A DNA stretch of 64,000 nt from the NCBI RefSeq assembly GCF_021018895.1, contig NC_079365.1:17211001-17275000 (forward strand), in the 5' to 3' direction. Source of the stretch: Seriola aureovittata. Its lineage: Eukaryota > Chordata > Actinopteri > Carangiformes > Carangidae. Shown piece by piece: positions 1-11,585 of this stretch; position 1 is the stretch's first letter, and every line of letters begins with the position of its first letter. Under the pieces are notes generated by a model, which saw nothing but the letters and a program-made list of their open reading frames with translations, was not told the origin of the DNA and searched no databases. The translations under genes were made by a program, and so were the position numbers.

Positions 1-944
1 TCAAATGCAGAGAGGCTTTGCTGTGATGTAACATGTTGGTGCAGCTGACCTCATTTCAGAGGATGGAGAATAATTTTCTGTAACGCGCAGATAATGAGAG
101 AAACATGGAAAGTTTTAGATTTGGGTGGTCAGTATTAGATAAAGGAAATGTGAGTACGAGTAAGAGAGACTGGGGCAAAGAGAGAGAGGAAGTGTAGTGA
201 CTTGAATAATTCGAGGCTGTAGTAGTTACTATTTGAAGCCAGTAGAGGGTGTCTACAAAATTCATGTTGCCATTAATCACTGCAGTTGTTCAAACCACCT
301 AGGACCATCGGTGAAGCTCCAGAAGAACATAATAGATTCATTTGTCACAGAAGGGCAATGAATCCCAGCAAAGAACTCAGATGGATGCTTTGATAGCCAG
401 GAAATCCAGTTATAAAGGCAGAGTGTCAACGTATTTAATATGGTATATTGAAGCCACAATAATGTACTTGATGTCAGTGTATTAAGACCTTGTACTCAGC
501 GTCAGTGTTGCTGTCTTCACTGGTAACTGCTTTCCAAAGACAACGCCCACTGTGTCTACAATGTAAAAACAGGTTAAACATAAGAAAAAAATGATATTAC
601 TTTTCCATTGTGACTTATTTATAATATCAAGCCATCAGACACCAATTTAGATCCTTTGTTAGTGTCTGCTCTCAACACATAGCAACTACTTTCCTGCACA
701 TGGCAACTGCTGTCTTTTTCTAACATGGAATTAAAATAGGTGTCCCAGAATTTTCAGTGACAAGTCCATTGTGAAGTAAAACATCAATGTTTTTGGTTTT
801 TTTTCTTCCTTTTTTCTTCCTTAATTTCTACCAGGATCAGCAAAGCTCTGGGATCAATTTTCATTTCACTTCCAACAACGTGCGCTAATTTGCAAGTCAC
901 AGAGGACTGTTGAACGTTAGTATCATGTTCCGAGACACTCCCAA
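1..944. other. Intergenic, no gene recognised
   Basis: AT-rich sequence with no coding pattern and no repeat I can name. A poly-T/pyrimidine run lies around 794-822. Confidence 0.5.
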
Positions 945-1275
945 AAGCACAACAGAGGCAATGATGGCAGGTAACGAGTCTTTACTGGAGTCTGCAAAAC
1001 AAGGCAAAGAAAGTAGGCAGGCAAGCAGGCAGAACTGTAGTTACGCAGGCAAACGGACAGTCAGGAACAGGAATTAGGCAGGTACGCAAACTAAGATCAG
1101 GAGAGCTTGGCAATGAGCAGAAAGACAATCCACACGCCGGTGAGTGGAAACGGTGAGATATATACACAGAGGGGATGATGATAAGTAAATGGGAACAGGC
1201 GTGTGTAGGGGCGGAGGAGCCAGCAGGCTGGAGAAAACCAGGCAGAGGGGAGTGGCTGGGTCTGAAACAACATGA
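945..1275. repeat. Dispersed teleost repeat (AGGCAGGTAACGAG ... AACCAGGCAGAG type)
   Basis: The order of blocks (GGCAGGTAACGAGTC, a GGCAGGCAAGCAGGC run, GATATATACACAGAGG, GGTGGAGCC-like and AAAACCAGGCAGAGGG) matches a non-autonomous repeat often seen in fish genomes. The three long open frames reading the minus strand here are repeat-derived chance frames. Confidence 0.6.
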
Positions 1276-2018
1276 GAGTTTGTGATAAAGTGAAAACACA
1301 GAATTGGCAGAAACACTGGGTGAAATGTGAGAACAATGACTGTTATCACCATTTATCAAATGATGCAAAACTGCTGGAGTGAAACTGAAAGAGGGAATAA
1401 CAGAAAACGGATCATCTTCATTTTCATCCATTCATATGTGAACTAAGATGGATCCAATGTGGTTAAATCCTGTAGGTACTAAGATAGAGAGGAAAATCAT
1501 AGGGTTATAGTTTAAAACTACAAACAATTTGTCATTGTACATCATTTCATTTATTACCTCGACTGTTTCTAAACGATGGCTGGAAAGGTAATATCTTCCG
1601 GCTGCTGCATCTTGGTGATCAACGCAGATTTGTGTTTCACCATTAAGCCCGTTGTTTTTGCTGTGGGATCTCCCCTGTTTCTAAAATAGATTAGAAGTTG
1701 GCTCATTGTTAAATTAGAAGATGCTTTTATGTCCTTGCTCTGATTGAAAAGAGCACTGACAACCCTCAAATTCCCCTCACGTCCAAAGTCATTAAAATTA
1801 AGATACCTCTGACTTTTGTCAATAATTTAGAAGTTGCTGCATTTATCTCCTTCCTGGCACTAGCTGGCATCTTTTTAGGCACAGAGAGACTGCTAGAGCT
1901 GGCAGATGTTTGGACACATGGCCACACAGCGCTGAACAAAATAAGCTGTCAGAATAATGCGTCCTGATAAAGGAAATCAGCCTGTCAGCATTGCAGCAAA
2001 GAGACGCATCCTCTGTCT
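1276..2018. other. Intergenic, no gene recognised
   Basis: Unassigned unique-looking sequence between the dispersed repeat and the hAT element. Short minus-strand open frames (1569-1769, 1843-2025) have no support. Confidence 0.5.
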
Positions 2019-2026
2019 TGTACACC
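2019..2026. repeat. 8-bp target-site duplication, left copy
   Basis: TGTACACC, identical to 2764-2771 on the other side of the hAT-like element. The perfect match suggests the insertion is not very old. Confidence 0.9.
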
Positions 2027-2763
2027 CAGTGTTGGGGAGTAGTGAACTACATGTAATTAAACTAGTAGTTTAACTACATTTTGCAGTAGCTTGCTGGTAG
2101 TTCAGCTACATGAATTCAGTTCAATTACTTCTTTTTTGCCATTATTGTGTTCTTAACTGAAACTGCAAACAATTTTGAGCCACCAAAGGAAAGGACTGCT
2201 TTTTATTTTTATTCTACCTTTATTTCTCTCCTGAACCTCCTTTGAGCAGCCCTGCCACCTTTTTCTTTCATCCTGACCACTCTGAAGAAATGTCCAGGCA
2301 ACGCATTTGTCAGGCAGTCACACACACCACACACTCGACCTTTGTGTGGTGCATGTGGAAAAGCCAAGGGCATGCGTTGCTCAGTGGTCACACACAGCTA
2401 CAACGTCATCATGGATAAACCTCCTGAATCTCAGCCTGAGGAAGAATCACCACGGCCAAACTTAAACAGTTATTGTATATAAAACCAAAGCTGACGTTCT
2501 TGAACTTTCCCATGAATAGTGGGGTGTAGTTCATGTTATGACCTGTGAACACGTAGGCACTACTTAACTCAACTAATTTTTTTTTTTTTTTTTACTATAT
2601 TTTGTTACATTTTCATGTCACATTTTTCAATTTCATAATTTTTATGAAGTAGTTTGAACTACTTTTTATAAGTAGCTTTATTTAACTCAATTCGATTTCT
2701 CCCCAGGGTAAAGTAATTGGTAACTTGCAAAGCTATGCTTTCAAAGTAGCTTCCTCAACACTG
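2027..2763. mobile_element. Non-autonomous hAT-like DNA transposon (MITE), complete, 737 bp
   Basis: The left end is CAGTGTTGGGGAGTAGTGAA and the right end, read in reverse complement, CAGTGTTGAGGAAGCTACTT, so the termini are imperfect inverted repeats. The element is flanked by a perfect 8-bp target duplication TGTACACC at 2019-2026 and 2764-2771, the diagnostic length for hAT elements. The interior has no transposase. A short frame starting MDKPPESQPEEESP at about 2412 could be a relic of a transposase N-terminus, but this is speculative. The internal AGTAGTTT/AACTAC motifs extend the inverted repeats. Confidence 0.9.
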
Positions 2764-2771
2764 TGTACACC
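2764..2771. repeat. 8-bp target-site duplication, right copy
   Basis: TGTACACC, directly after the terminal CAACACTG of the element. Confidence 0.9.
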
Positions 2772-4178
2772 ACATCCATAACTCCATGATTTGAGCGTGA
2801 TATCCCACATTTGTGTTTAAACTCATTGTTGTGCTTTATTTTGTCTTTTGCCTTTTGTGTTAGTTAACAACTGGGCGCATTAAGCATGAACATCCTCAGA
2901 GCTTTCTTGTTAAACTTGACATCGTGTTCATTAGTTTATCCACAGCCTCCCACAAACATCAGGTATCCCAGGATTTTCTTACCACAACTTTAAATTAGTC
3001 TCCGCGCACCCGCATAATTGCCAATATAAAACACCAAATTCAAACATGACATTGGATCCCATCAGTGAACTTACAGACAATTTATTCCAAGACTAATTAA
3101 ACCTGCTGAGGTGGCTAGTGTTGTCCTGATGCAGAATTCCATTATAATAAATAAACAAGGACAAATTTTCAACCTTTTAAGTAGGGGCAACAGTGATACA
3201 TATTCCATTTCTTTACACTTTTTGCTGCACTTTTCCTGTTTGCTTCAATTAATTCTAACATTTTTAATCAGGTGTTTTTACTTTCAGTGGGCCTCCATTA
3301 ACTCCAGAGGACTGAGGAGGCCTGGAAACATGACCTGACACACTTTTGCTCCTCCTTGAATCTGTTCCTCGTTCTGATAATGTGGGTTTCTGAGTCATCC
3401 CCTTTGTGGTAGCTTTGTGGTATTTACTTTTTGGACCCATTAATGATGTTCACCCTGGACATAATTGGTCTTTCAAATCAATTTAAATTTATTTTTTATT
3501 TTCTTGAACATACCTAAGGACCATGTCATCTCCTCAGGATGTGATGTATTACCAGTGCTTTTCCCAACTCCTCTAGATGTGGTGTCATCCAGATCATAAA
3601 AGCATGTTACACCAAAACATTTGAAGGGAAACTCAGTTTTACACATCAAATTCTGTTTACAGGTTTTAGGGGTGTACTACTTTATATAAAACAAACTGTG
3701 AAAAAAAAAAAAAAAGAATTCTGCGACCCCAGAGGGAGCTGTGAGAAATCTGAAAAACTGCCTGAAGTGATGCCACTTGAATCAGCATCAGTTGGGGCTG
3801 ACTACAAGTTTGAAAACAAAAAATACATATGGAGTTCGAAAGAAGTGGCACACATGAATCTCTGACCAAACAGTCGGCACATGAGTTGCATTGTGGATAA
3901 TGTAGGTGCCAAGTTTTGACGAGGAAGAGGAATGATTGGAATAAAAACAGATACCGTCTCTGGTTCTGCTGCTTTTGTTAAACTGGCCATCATGAGTCCA
4001 ACAATGTTACAGGAGTGCAACGCCAAATCTTTCTTTTAAGACTGTGAGAAGTTCTTATTCCAGCCTGTGAATCTATTCTAATTTACCTGAAACTGAACCT
4101 GCAAAACTTTTCCGGTCAAATTTACTTGGTCAACACCAAATGAAGGCATGTTTCATAATGAACAACCTATTTTTAGTA
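2772..4178. other. Intergenic, no gene recognised
   Basis: Mostly AT-rich. A poly-A run lies at 3702-3715. I recognise no exon or transposon. Confidence 0.5.
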
Positions 4179-4222
4179 TGTGTATATATATATACACACA
4201 TATATATACACACATATATAAA
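4179..4222. repeat. TA/CA palindromic microsatellite
   Basis: Alternating (TA)n and CACA blocks. The left half, TGTGTATATATATATACACA, is a perfect palindrome that could extrude as a cruciform. Confidence 0.85.
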
Positions 4223-6837
4223 TTACATCTGATGATAAGATTTAATTTATGTGAATGTGAGGACTGCTGTTTAAGACACAGCAACACAAGAGCCGACTCA
4301 CCCAGGAGGATTTGAAGTCAATTACATTACATAGTCACAGATGAAAGTACCATACCATTAATAATATCCGTAAAAGTATACAACTGTATGCACAACCGAT
4401 AATTAGATGTAATTTATGTGAAACTGAGGGATGAATATTTTACTAGCTTGCTTGATTTTTTTATTTTTTTTTTAATCACAGATCCAAGTGTGAAAAATCA
4501 CTAGCCAGATTCTGAATGCAGCATGAGGGAGAGCGCAAAGCAACAGCAGCCAAATAGTGCTGCTGGGCAGGTGCCTGGAGTTCCATTTGAGCAAAGCAAT
4601 TATGAAAATTGAAGTTATGCAGATGAACAAAAGGATTGCTATTGGGAAATGTGGCGTTGTCATCTATTCTTGTCATGCACAGTTACAAAAAAAGAAAAAA
4701 AAGAAAAAGGAAATATAGAAAAATGTACTTGGTAGAATCTACGACTCTGTATTAAATGTGGAACATGGAAGTCTCTTATGTGTCTGTGTTTATATTGACC
4801 CAATCGACTTAAAGTTGATTGAAAAGTTAAAAAGAAAAATAGTTTCCAGGCAATAGCTGTGCTTGGCAGTGCTTAGCACTACAAACATCCCAGAAGCAAG
4901 GTCAAACTGCTTACAGCACTATATTGGTATGAATTAGGTTTCTGTACTCTCATAATGGAACAATCTATCTTCTCTCTCCCTGTTGTTTGAAACGAACATA
5001 AACTCTACAGTCTGTATCTACTTTCATTTGAATGTTCAACCGACGGTTAGTACATGTACAGTAGTGTCACGTTTGTAATGACTTTGTTTACCATGTTATT
5101 CTGCTATAAATGCCGTGTTATTTGCTCTGAGTGATGGGTGGGTGTCAAACTGTTGTATGCAAAGTTTACAGATGTACATACATGAGAGACAAATCCCCAT
5201 TGAATCCCATATAGCGACTTTTATAATGTCTCTTTGGCTTGTCAATAAACACATTTTATATTAAACTGACACTTATGTCTGTACCAGGGTTTGTATGTTT
5301 TCTTGACACAAACTAATTCAAACACGTGATCTCCTGCGAAACAATCTGTGTGTGCTCTCAATATGTCGCTCGGATTCAAGGCATCTGGCTGACATTTTAC
5401 TGTACATAGGCGAAAGATAACACAATAAAACCAAGCAGTCAAGTGTGAGATTACTGCATATTGTGGTGTTTCTGTATATAGGAGATGTGATATCATGTGG
5501 AGATGGAAAGACAGAAATCAATTTTACCACGGGTGCAGCCTCAGAAGTCTTCTTTATGTGCCTCAAAATGTCATATACTTCCCTATTTCTTGGTCTGGTT
5601 CATAATAATGAAAACTAATTAAAAGCTATATGTATGAGCTTTGTGCAATACATTCTATGCAGTGGTTTCTTAACTCTATGCAGTAATGGTTGCCTTTTAC
5701 GTATTACATTTGAAATATGCACATGTATTCATAAATCTTTTTCAACCATGAGCTGTTTCCCTTCCCATGTTATTCCTACAGCGTCTATCCAGACACCTTA
5801 ATTTGATAGTTTTGAGAGCTTTGCAGACGAGCTCCATTCAGTCTTCCCACCTGAATCAGTGCTGGATTGATGCAGGAAGAAGATCATTTTCTGAGCTACT
5901 CTTCTGTGTAGTGGCTCACATCCAGCACATGCTTTGTTTTAGGTCCCAGGGAAAAAGATGGATCCAAATCCAAGAGTAGACAAATAGAAACCTTCCCTAC
6001 CTGGATGCCAGGATTCTACCTCGAATCAGGTTAAACTACATTATTGAATGTGCAGAGTAGACTGAAAATAAATCAGGCTTTATTGTGTGGAGGGGATAGA
6101 TGCATGTCCCATGGGAGAACTGCCATATCAAAACATGCGCAAGAATTTTAAATCAAAGGAAGAACACTAAAGTGCTGCACTTTTCAATAGCAAAAAATGA
6201 AGCATGTTTCTCTAAATAATGTTGTCCAGGTGTCTTGCACTTTTAAACTTAGCTCCCAGGAAAAACTCCCCAGCTGAAGAGGAAATATATATGTGAAAAG
6301 GAACACAGACAAACACATTTTATCATTTCCTCGCTCCTTTCAAAGCAGAAATCATGCATCACATTTCCTCCTGCATACTGCTGCAGCAATAATAGTGCCT
6401 TACTTTGCAGATATATGATACAGGCCAGCATACAGATCATAGATTCAATATAAATGTGTGATGGCAGACCTGACAGTTGAAAAAACAATAGACTCCTGAT
6501 GCTCTCCAAGCCTTTGTTTTATCGACCTGCCTCCCTCCGCAAACACTGTGGAGTCAATAATAAAAATGCATCAGATGCGTCTCCCTGTCCTCAGCAGAAC
6601 GTCACTCAGGGGACAGCATGTAGACCTTTATGAGAGCTAATGACCCATGGCTTTTAGAGTTCCACAACCATCAGCATAATTAGGTTCAATGTCTGTGCCC
6701 AACCTTTCGTTTATGTGCCCTTGAAAGCAAAAATGGCAAGTGATATTGATAAATGAACAAAGGGATCTGACGCAGATGGCAGGGATTGTGTGTTTCAGGT
6801 GATGCTGTCCCTCCACAATATAAAAGAAGAGAGAGAG
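4223..6837. other. Intergenic, no gene recognised
   Basis: No repeat or exon could be named. Minus-strand frames at 5242-5566 and 6249-6509 and a plus-strand frame at 5767-5979 lack codon, splice or similarity support. Confidence 0.45.
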
Positions 6838-7000
6838 AGAGTAACACTTGACTTTGACCCTTCCTATTTAGTATTTATAAGCAGTATATGTACACGTAAT
6901 AAATTTTTTGTGACGTAATATTATGTGGATGTAAGCAGTCAACAGTTCCTCTATAATGAATAGTCTGTGAATGATTGTGAAAGATATTCAATGATATATA
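6838..7000. repeat. Dispersed teleost repeat fragment (CTTTGACCCTTCCTATTTAG type)
   Basis: The run GACCCTTCCTATTTAGTATT, then TTATAAGCAG, TAAGCAGTCAACAGTTCCTC and TCTGTGAATGATTGTGAA in this order, matches a dispersed fish repeat I recognise from its block order. Only one end is present. A short GA run (6829-6841) precedes it. Confidence 0.5.
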
Positions 7001-7187
7001 ATTACACACATGAACAAATCCATACAGTGTGTTAGAAAACCTTTATTAACTGTTTATATATATGAAACAGAAAGTTGATAAGATTTTGGGGCAATTTGAC
7101 AATATTAACAGTTTGTTTACAAGTTAAAGTATCAGTAATCATGTTCTGATGATACATATAATAATACAATATTATTAATGGTGCCAT

Positions 7188-7335
7188 TTTGCATAAGGAG
7201 TACTTTTACTTTTGATGCTTTAGGTACATTTTGCTGTGAATACTTTTGTACTAACATTTTTGATTGTGGGATTTTCACTCATAATGGTGTATTTTATATT
7301 GGTTGGTGGGTTAAGTAAAAGATTTTAAGTGGTCT
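7188..7335. repeat. Tol2/hAT-like terminal repeat fragment
   Basis: The blocks GTACTTTTACTTTTGATGCT, GGTACATTTTGCTGTGAATA and CTCATAATGGTGTATTTT follow the pattern of the very common fish hAT end (ACTTTAAGTACATTTTGCTG ... ACTTGTAATGGAGTATTTT). It is diverged and truncated. Confidence 0.6.
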
Positions 7336-7384
7336 CAGACTTTTGGACCCCAATGTATATATACTGTATATAAACAGGAATCCT

Positions 7385-8135
7385 TACAATGCTTGGAAGG
7401 TTCCACCCAGAGTCCAGCACACTTAGACTCTACGAGCAAAAAAAAGAGGGAGGGCGAGGATTAGTGAGTGTCAGGGCATCCATGAATACATCAGGAAGAT
7501 GGCCCCCCGGGATGAACTGCTAAGACGGTGCCTCAGGCAGCAGAAGACAGAGGGGTGACGATGGGGAAGAGAAAATATCGTGGAAGACCAAGCCGCTCCA
7601 TGGGATCTACCATTGGCAGATAAAGGAAGGCTGGCATCAAGAAATAATACCAGTGGCTAGGAAAGGCCGCCTAAAGGACAGCACAGAGGCTTTGATCTCA
7701 GCAGCACAAGAACAGCCCCTAAGCACCAGATCCATAGATCCATAGGATCTGTCACAGCAGACAGGGCCCAGAGCGCAGGCCGTGCAAACACACCCCTGAG
7801 ACAGTCCAGCACACAGTAGCAGGGTGTAAGATGCTCCTGGGACAGACATAACCAAGTGGCTACAGGAACAACTGTGTCGAGTATGAATTAAAAGTCCCGG
7901 AGTCCCGGTGGGACACACCACCAAAAGTGGTTGAGAACAACAGAGCTAAGATCCTGTGGGACTTCAAGTTCCAGACTGACAAGCAGCTGCTGACTAACCA
8001 ACCAGACATCGTAGAGGCTGACAAGGAGCAGAAGAGGGCAGTTGTGATAGATGTGGCAATCCCAGCTGACAGTAACATCCGAAAGAAGGAGCACAAGAAA
8101 ATCGAAAACTACCAGGGGCTGAAGGAACAACTGGA
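7385..8135 (+). pseudogene. 3' remnant of a non-LTR retrotransposon with restriction-like endonuclease (R2-superclade type)
   Basis: Three frames together give the C-terminal part of a fish LINE polyprotein. From 7389: FHPESSTLRLY and EGGRGLVSV. Near 7478: IHEYIRKMAPRDELLRRCL. From 7581: WKTKPLHGIYHWQI, then LKDSTEALISAAQEQPLSTR. After stops comes CKHTPETVQHTVAGC, a CCHC-type knuckle whose first Cys is Arg. From 7927, ENNRAKILWDF and NQPDIVEADKEQ then VVIDVAIP form the PD...D endonuclease core, and KKIENYQGLKEQLE ends the homology. Frameshifts, stops and a duplicated GATCCATA (about 7730-7743) show it is dead. It is heavily 5'-truncated. Confidence 0.85.
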
Positions 8136-8189
8136 GCACACACGCACGCAAGCAAGCACGCACGCAAGCAAGCACGCACACGCACACAC

Positions 8190-8232
<43 letters not shown>

Positions 8233-8250
8233 CACACACACACACACACA
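8136..8250. repeat. (CA)n microsatellite adjoining the LINE remnant
   Basis: CACG/CAAG-interrupted start followed by pure CA. It begins exactly where the LINE reading frame breaks off, replacing the last part of the endonuclease C-terminus. Confidence 0.95.
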
Positions 8251-10387
8251 ATATCATGACTTTTTTCCGTAGACTGTGGAACTGACAACCCCACTTGACC
8301 ATCTTTTATGTTTTAATTAAACTTATTGACACCGTGTTTGCACGATGTATATTAATGCATTAATGCACAAGTTGTTCTACCATGTTCATGAAGGTATCTC
8401 GTCTCTCTGTGTAATCTAAATTTATAGGTAAAATAATGAATTATGTATGTGATCCCTCGTGACTGGTTATAGCCCCATACCCCATATGTAACAACAATTA
8501 GCACAGCATACTAATCTGGGTGTTGCAAAGCGTCTGCAAATTCAACAATCGGAAACGGTTATAGTCTCATTTGTTTTTCTTATTTTCCTTTTATCATTTA
8601 ATGTTTTGCTCGAAAGTGTTGCGTAATTAAAAAGCTGCAAAGGTCTGCAAACGTTTAAAGTGAATCGAAGAGGTGAAATATGTACTATGATATCATTTGT
8701 TGTGGAATTTAGTGCTGAGATTTAAAATTTCACTTTTGTTCAGGTAAGTGAAAAGCTTTTTATTTAAAAAGAAGGTTTTACTTTGCAAATGAGTCTAAAT
8801 GCACTTTTGCATACAGCAGAATTTGAATGACATGCAGAAAAAAAAAAAAATCAAGAAATATGTTTCTCCCCATATGAAGACAGATGTTACAGTAGATCCT
8901 GAGTCATAGCAATGAGAACTAATTTGAATGTAAATATGCATAATTTATTAAGGAAATATACGCTGACATAATGTAATTTGGGCGAATGTGTAATGAAATC
9001 TCAGCTGAAACAGTATTTTGATTGGGAAAATGAGAAAAACTATTATCAAATCCATAGAAAACTGCATCTGTATAGCAGATATGCATTGAAAAGGAATCAT
9101 CCTAACTGCAACAGATGGATACAACTGTGTGTGTTTGAAGTAATTTCTGTTCTATTTCCAAATATCTTCTCATTAGATCTGAATCGTGAGCATAAATGTT
9201 TTCAGCACAGTTGCACTCATGTTTTTTAATGTTAATCCCAAACTGTGGGAGGTGACAGTGGTGGTCAACTGTCTGCAGTGAGTTCAAAGCCGGACGCAGA
9301 TGCTGACAGAAAGTCAAAAAAATACAAAAAATATGCAGGAACAATTTATTTTTTTGTATGATTTTGATCACCCAATGATTCCACCAATAAAACAAATGTA
9401 AAAGAAAAAATAAAATTATTATTTTTATCATATTGATCAACCTTTTTGTTTATACAAATGAAAAAAAAAAAAAACATTAAAAGTAGCAATCCACTATTGT
9501 TACACTGTGTTAGTGTCTAGGTTATGGTTCTGTCTCAGTTATAAAAATGCACAGTATGTTTAAGTGAAAAAAAATGTCTGTTTAACAGTTCTTGGCAAAG
9601 CAAACAGGTTCAGGCTCTTTCTCAGTCTAAGAGAAGCTCAACCAACCCATCAATATTGCTACTCATGAGGACTTACAGTAATATACCTGGGTGTGTGAAT
9701 TAATTGTTAAGTCAAAAAGACAGGAAAAAAAGGTGTAAACGTGGGCTTAATAGCATGAGCCTACTACTTAACCTAACATCCCACAAGTAGTGACAATGAA
9801 CAGGGGACTTGGTTCAGAAAAATACCCTCAGTAGCTAGAAGTACAGATCCACAGCCAGCCCGTCCAGGTCTGCAGCCGTGCAACCTCCTGAAGTGTGTTT
9901 ACCCGATCTATTGCTGTTTCTGTTGTACAAGTACTGGGGGGAATTTTTTTTTCCCTCATCAGCCCACACTTTTCCCCAGATATCTCATTCCCGGGATGTC
10001 TCTCTGTAGCTGAAAGCAAGAATGATGCAAAGGTTATTGGACTTTCATCTTGCATGACGTGACATGACTGCACCGAGCCATCTATTGAAGTGGTAAGAAG
10101 GTCAAACGGTACCTTCATATATTGCTATCACTCATAATGTGTAAGTAGCTCCAACCCATTCTCTTCCATCTGGTACTAGTTGTAGGAAGGTGGGAGTTTG
10201 GAAAAGAATGGTTGTATTTTGAAGCATTGCAGAAGTGACAACCGATGCTGCCAGTGTCTCGGTAATCACATTCCCCTCCTCCAAATTTGTCATCCAACCC
10301 TCCACTTTCTTTCTTTTCCAGCACAAATGAGTGCACACACAGGAAGTTTCATGCGTTTCATGAATATCCATTTTTGCACACCCTAAA
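8251..10387. other. Intergenic, no gene recognised
   Basis: AT-rich. Poly-A runs lie near 8839 and 9460. The frame 8978-9229 is AT-driven and unsupported. Confidence 0.45.
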
Positions 10388-10410
10388 AACAACAACAACA
10401 ACAACAACAA
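10388..10410. repeat. (AAC)n trinucleotide microsatellite
   Basis: Seven to eight AAC units in tandem. Confidence 0.95.
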
Positions 10411-11340
10411 GAGGTCACATTTTGGGTTACTTATGGTGACTCAACTGGTTCCTGTAAATCTGCTCCAACATCCTGATGCATGGCTCTTTTAAGGTTGAGA
10501 TAATCACTGTGTAGTATGGAAATGTTATAAAAATAGGTCATAATGTGCCATTCATATCATGCAGGAATGTGTTGCTCACATTCGGGCTCAAATCTCCTTA
10601 ATTAGCAGGGTTAATGCTCGCCACAGCCATTGTGCCTGTGATCACTAAGTGAGGCCATTACCGTGTCTAACGAAGCTGATTTGGTTTTTACTGGATTCCA
10701 CCACTCTATTTCAAGCTGTTATTCTTTCTATAGAAAATTAAAAATGACATTCATTGTACAGTTCTACATGCAGTAATGCTTGTTATGTGGAATCCAGAGC
10801 GCTGCAATCCTCCTGCGTGTGCGCTGAAGTGTCTGAAAGCTATTCCACTGTTGACTATCCCCCAGTGAGAGATGGCAGCACTGAAATGCAGAAAATTTGC
10901 AGGAGGATCCCATTAGATTGATGGCCCCTTCTTTTCGGCACATGTTTCATTTCTCTGTTATTTGCCACTAACGGCAAGGCTACATCTCGATGTAATTTCT
11001 CTGTGTGGGTGAAGTTTTACAAGTCTAATTTCAGCCCTTGAACTGAATTACAAAAAGCAGCCACAGCCATACAGTGTATTAGCATTTGGATCATTTAATA
11101 TTTTACCGTCAAGGGTCATTAATCTTGTTCTTGTTTCATATACAAATTGTGCATCAATAATGTGGAGGGATAGGAACAAGGAGATATAAATCACAGGGGT
11201 AATATTTTCGATTAATCACAAATCCGATTTTTTAATCAACAAGAGAAACGGCAAAATTAACAAAGGATTCAACCTTGCTTCTGCTCATGGTCCCATTCGA
11301 GATAAACTATGCAGTGATATTCTGTAGCAGGTTGGTTGAG
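10411..11340. other. Intergenic, non-repetitive; candidate conserved noncoding region
   Basis: The stretch from about 10,590 to 10,690 (including CTTAATTAGCAGGGTTAATG and GTGATCACTAAGTGAGGCCA) and that from 10,780 to 11,000 have balanced composition, no tandem structure and homeodomain-like TAATTA sites. These look like typical conserved noncoding elements. Conservation itself was not tested. Confidence 0.35.
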
Positions 11341-11585
11341 ACAACAGACACAAACACTTTAATTTGTAATCCTCTGCTTCAGATAATCACACACTGTGCA
11401 AAGATGACAGTAACATAACAGCAGCCTTACATTTAGACCCTTTAGCCAGCTCATTTAGCACCGCACAACACCCACAGCTTAATTAGCTCTGTCAGTATCA
11501 TCTGCAATTCTGAATGTTTTCACTGCATCTTTTTGATTCTTGGCTGAATGACACATTTTCTCTGTAATTTAGCTGGCTACTAATC
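11341..11585. repeat. Duplicated noncoding segment, copy A
   Basis: It aligns over most of its length with 14339-14572 (same orientation): ACACTTTRATTTG, ATAATCACACA, AACATAACAGCAGC, CATTTARCACC-like, CCCACAGCTTAATTAGCT, TTCTGAATGTTTT and TTCTCTGTAATTTA in the same order. Small indels separate the copies. Confidence 0.85.

Noticed and set aside
982..1431. Minus-strand 149-codon frame and two overlapping frames
   Set aside because: They lie in a dispersed fish repeat and show no domain; overlapping frames on the same strand are equally long.
7888..8302. Long Cys/Val and His/Thr open frames over the CA array
   Set aside because: They are readings of CACACA or TGTGTG in every frame and not protein genes. 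The same applies at 21092-21442, 34271-34638, 41834-42155 and 60780-61184.
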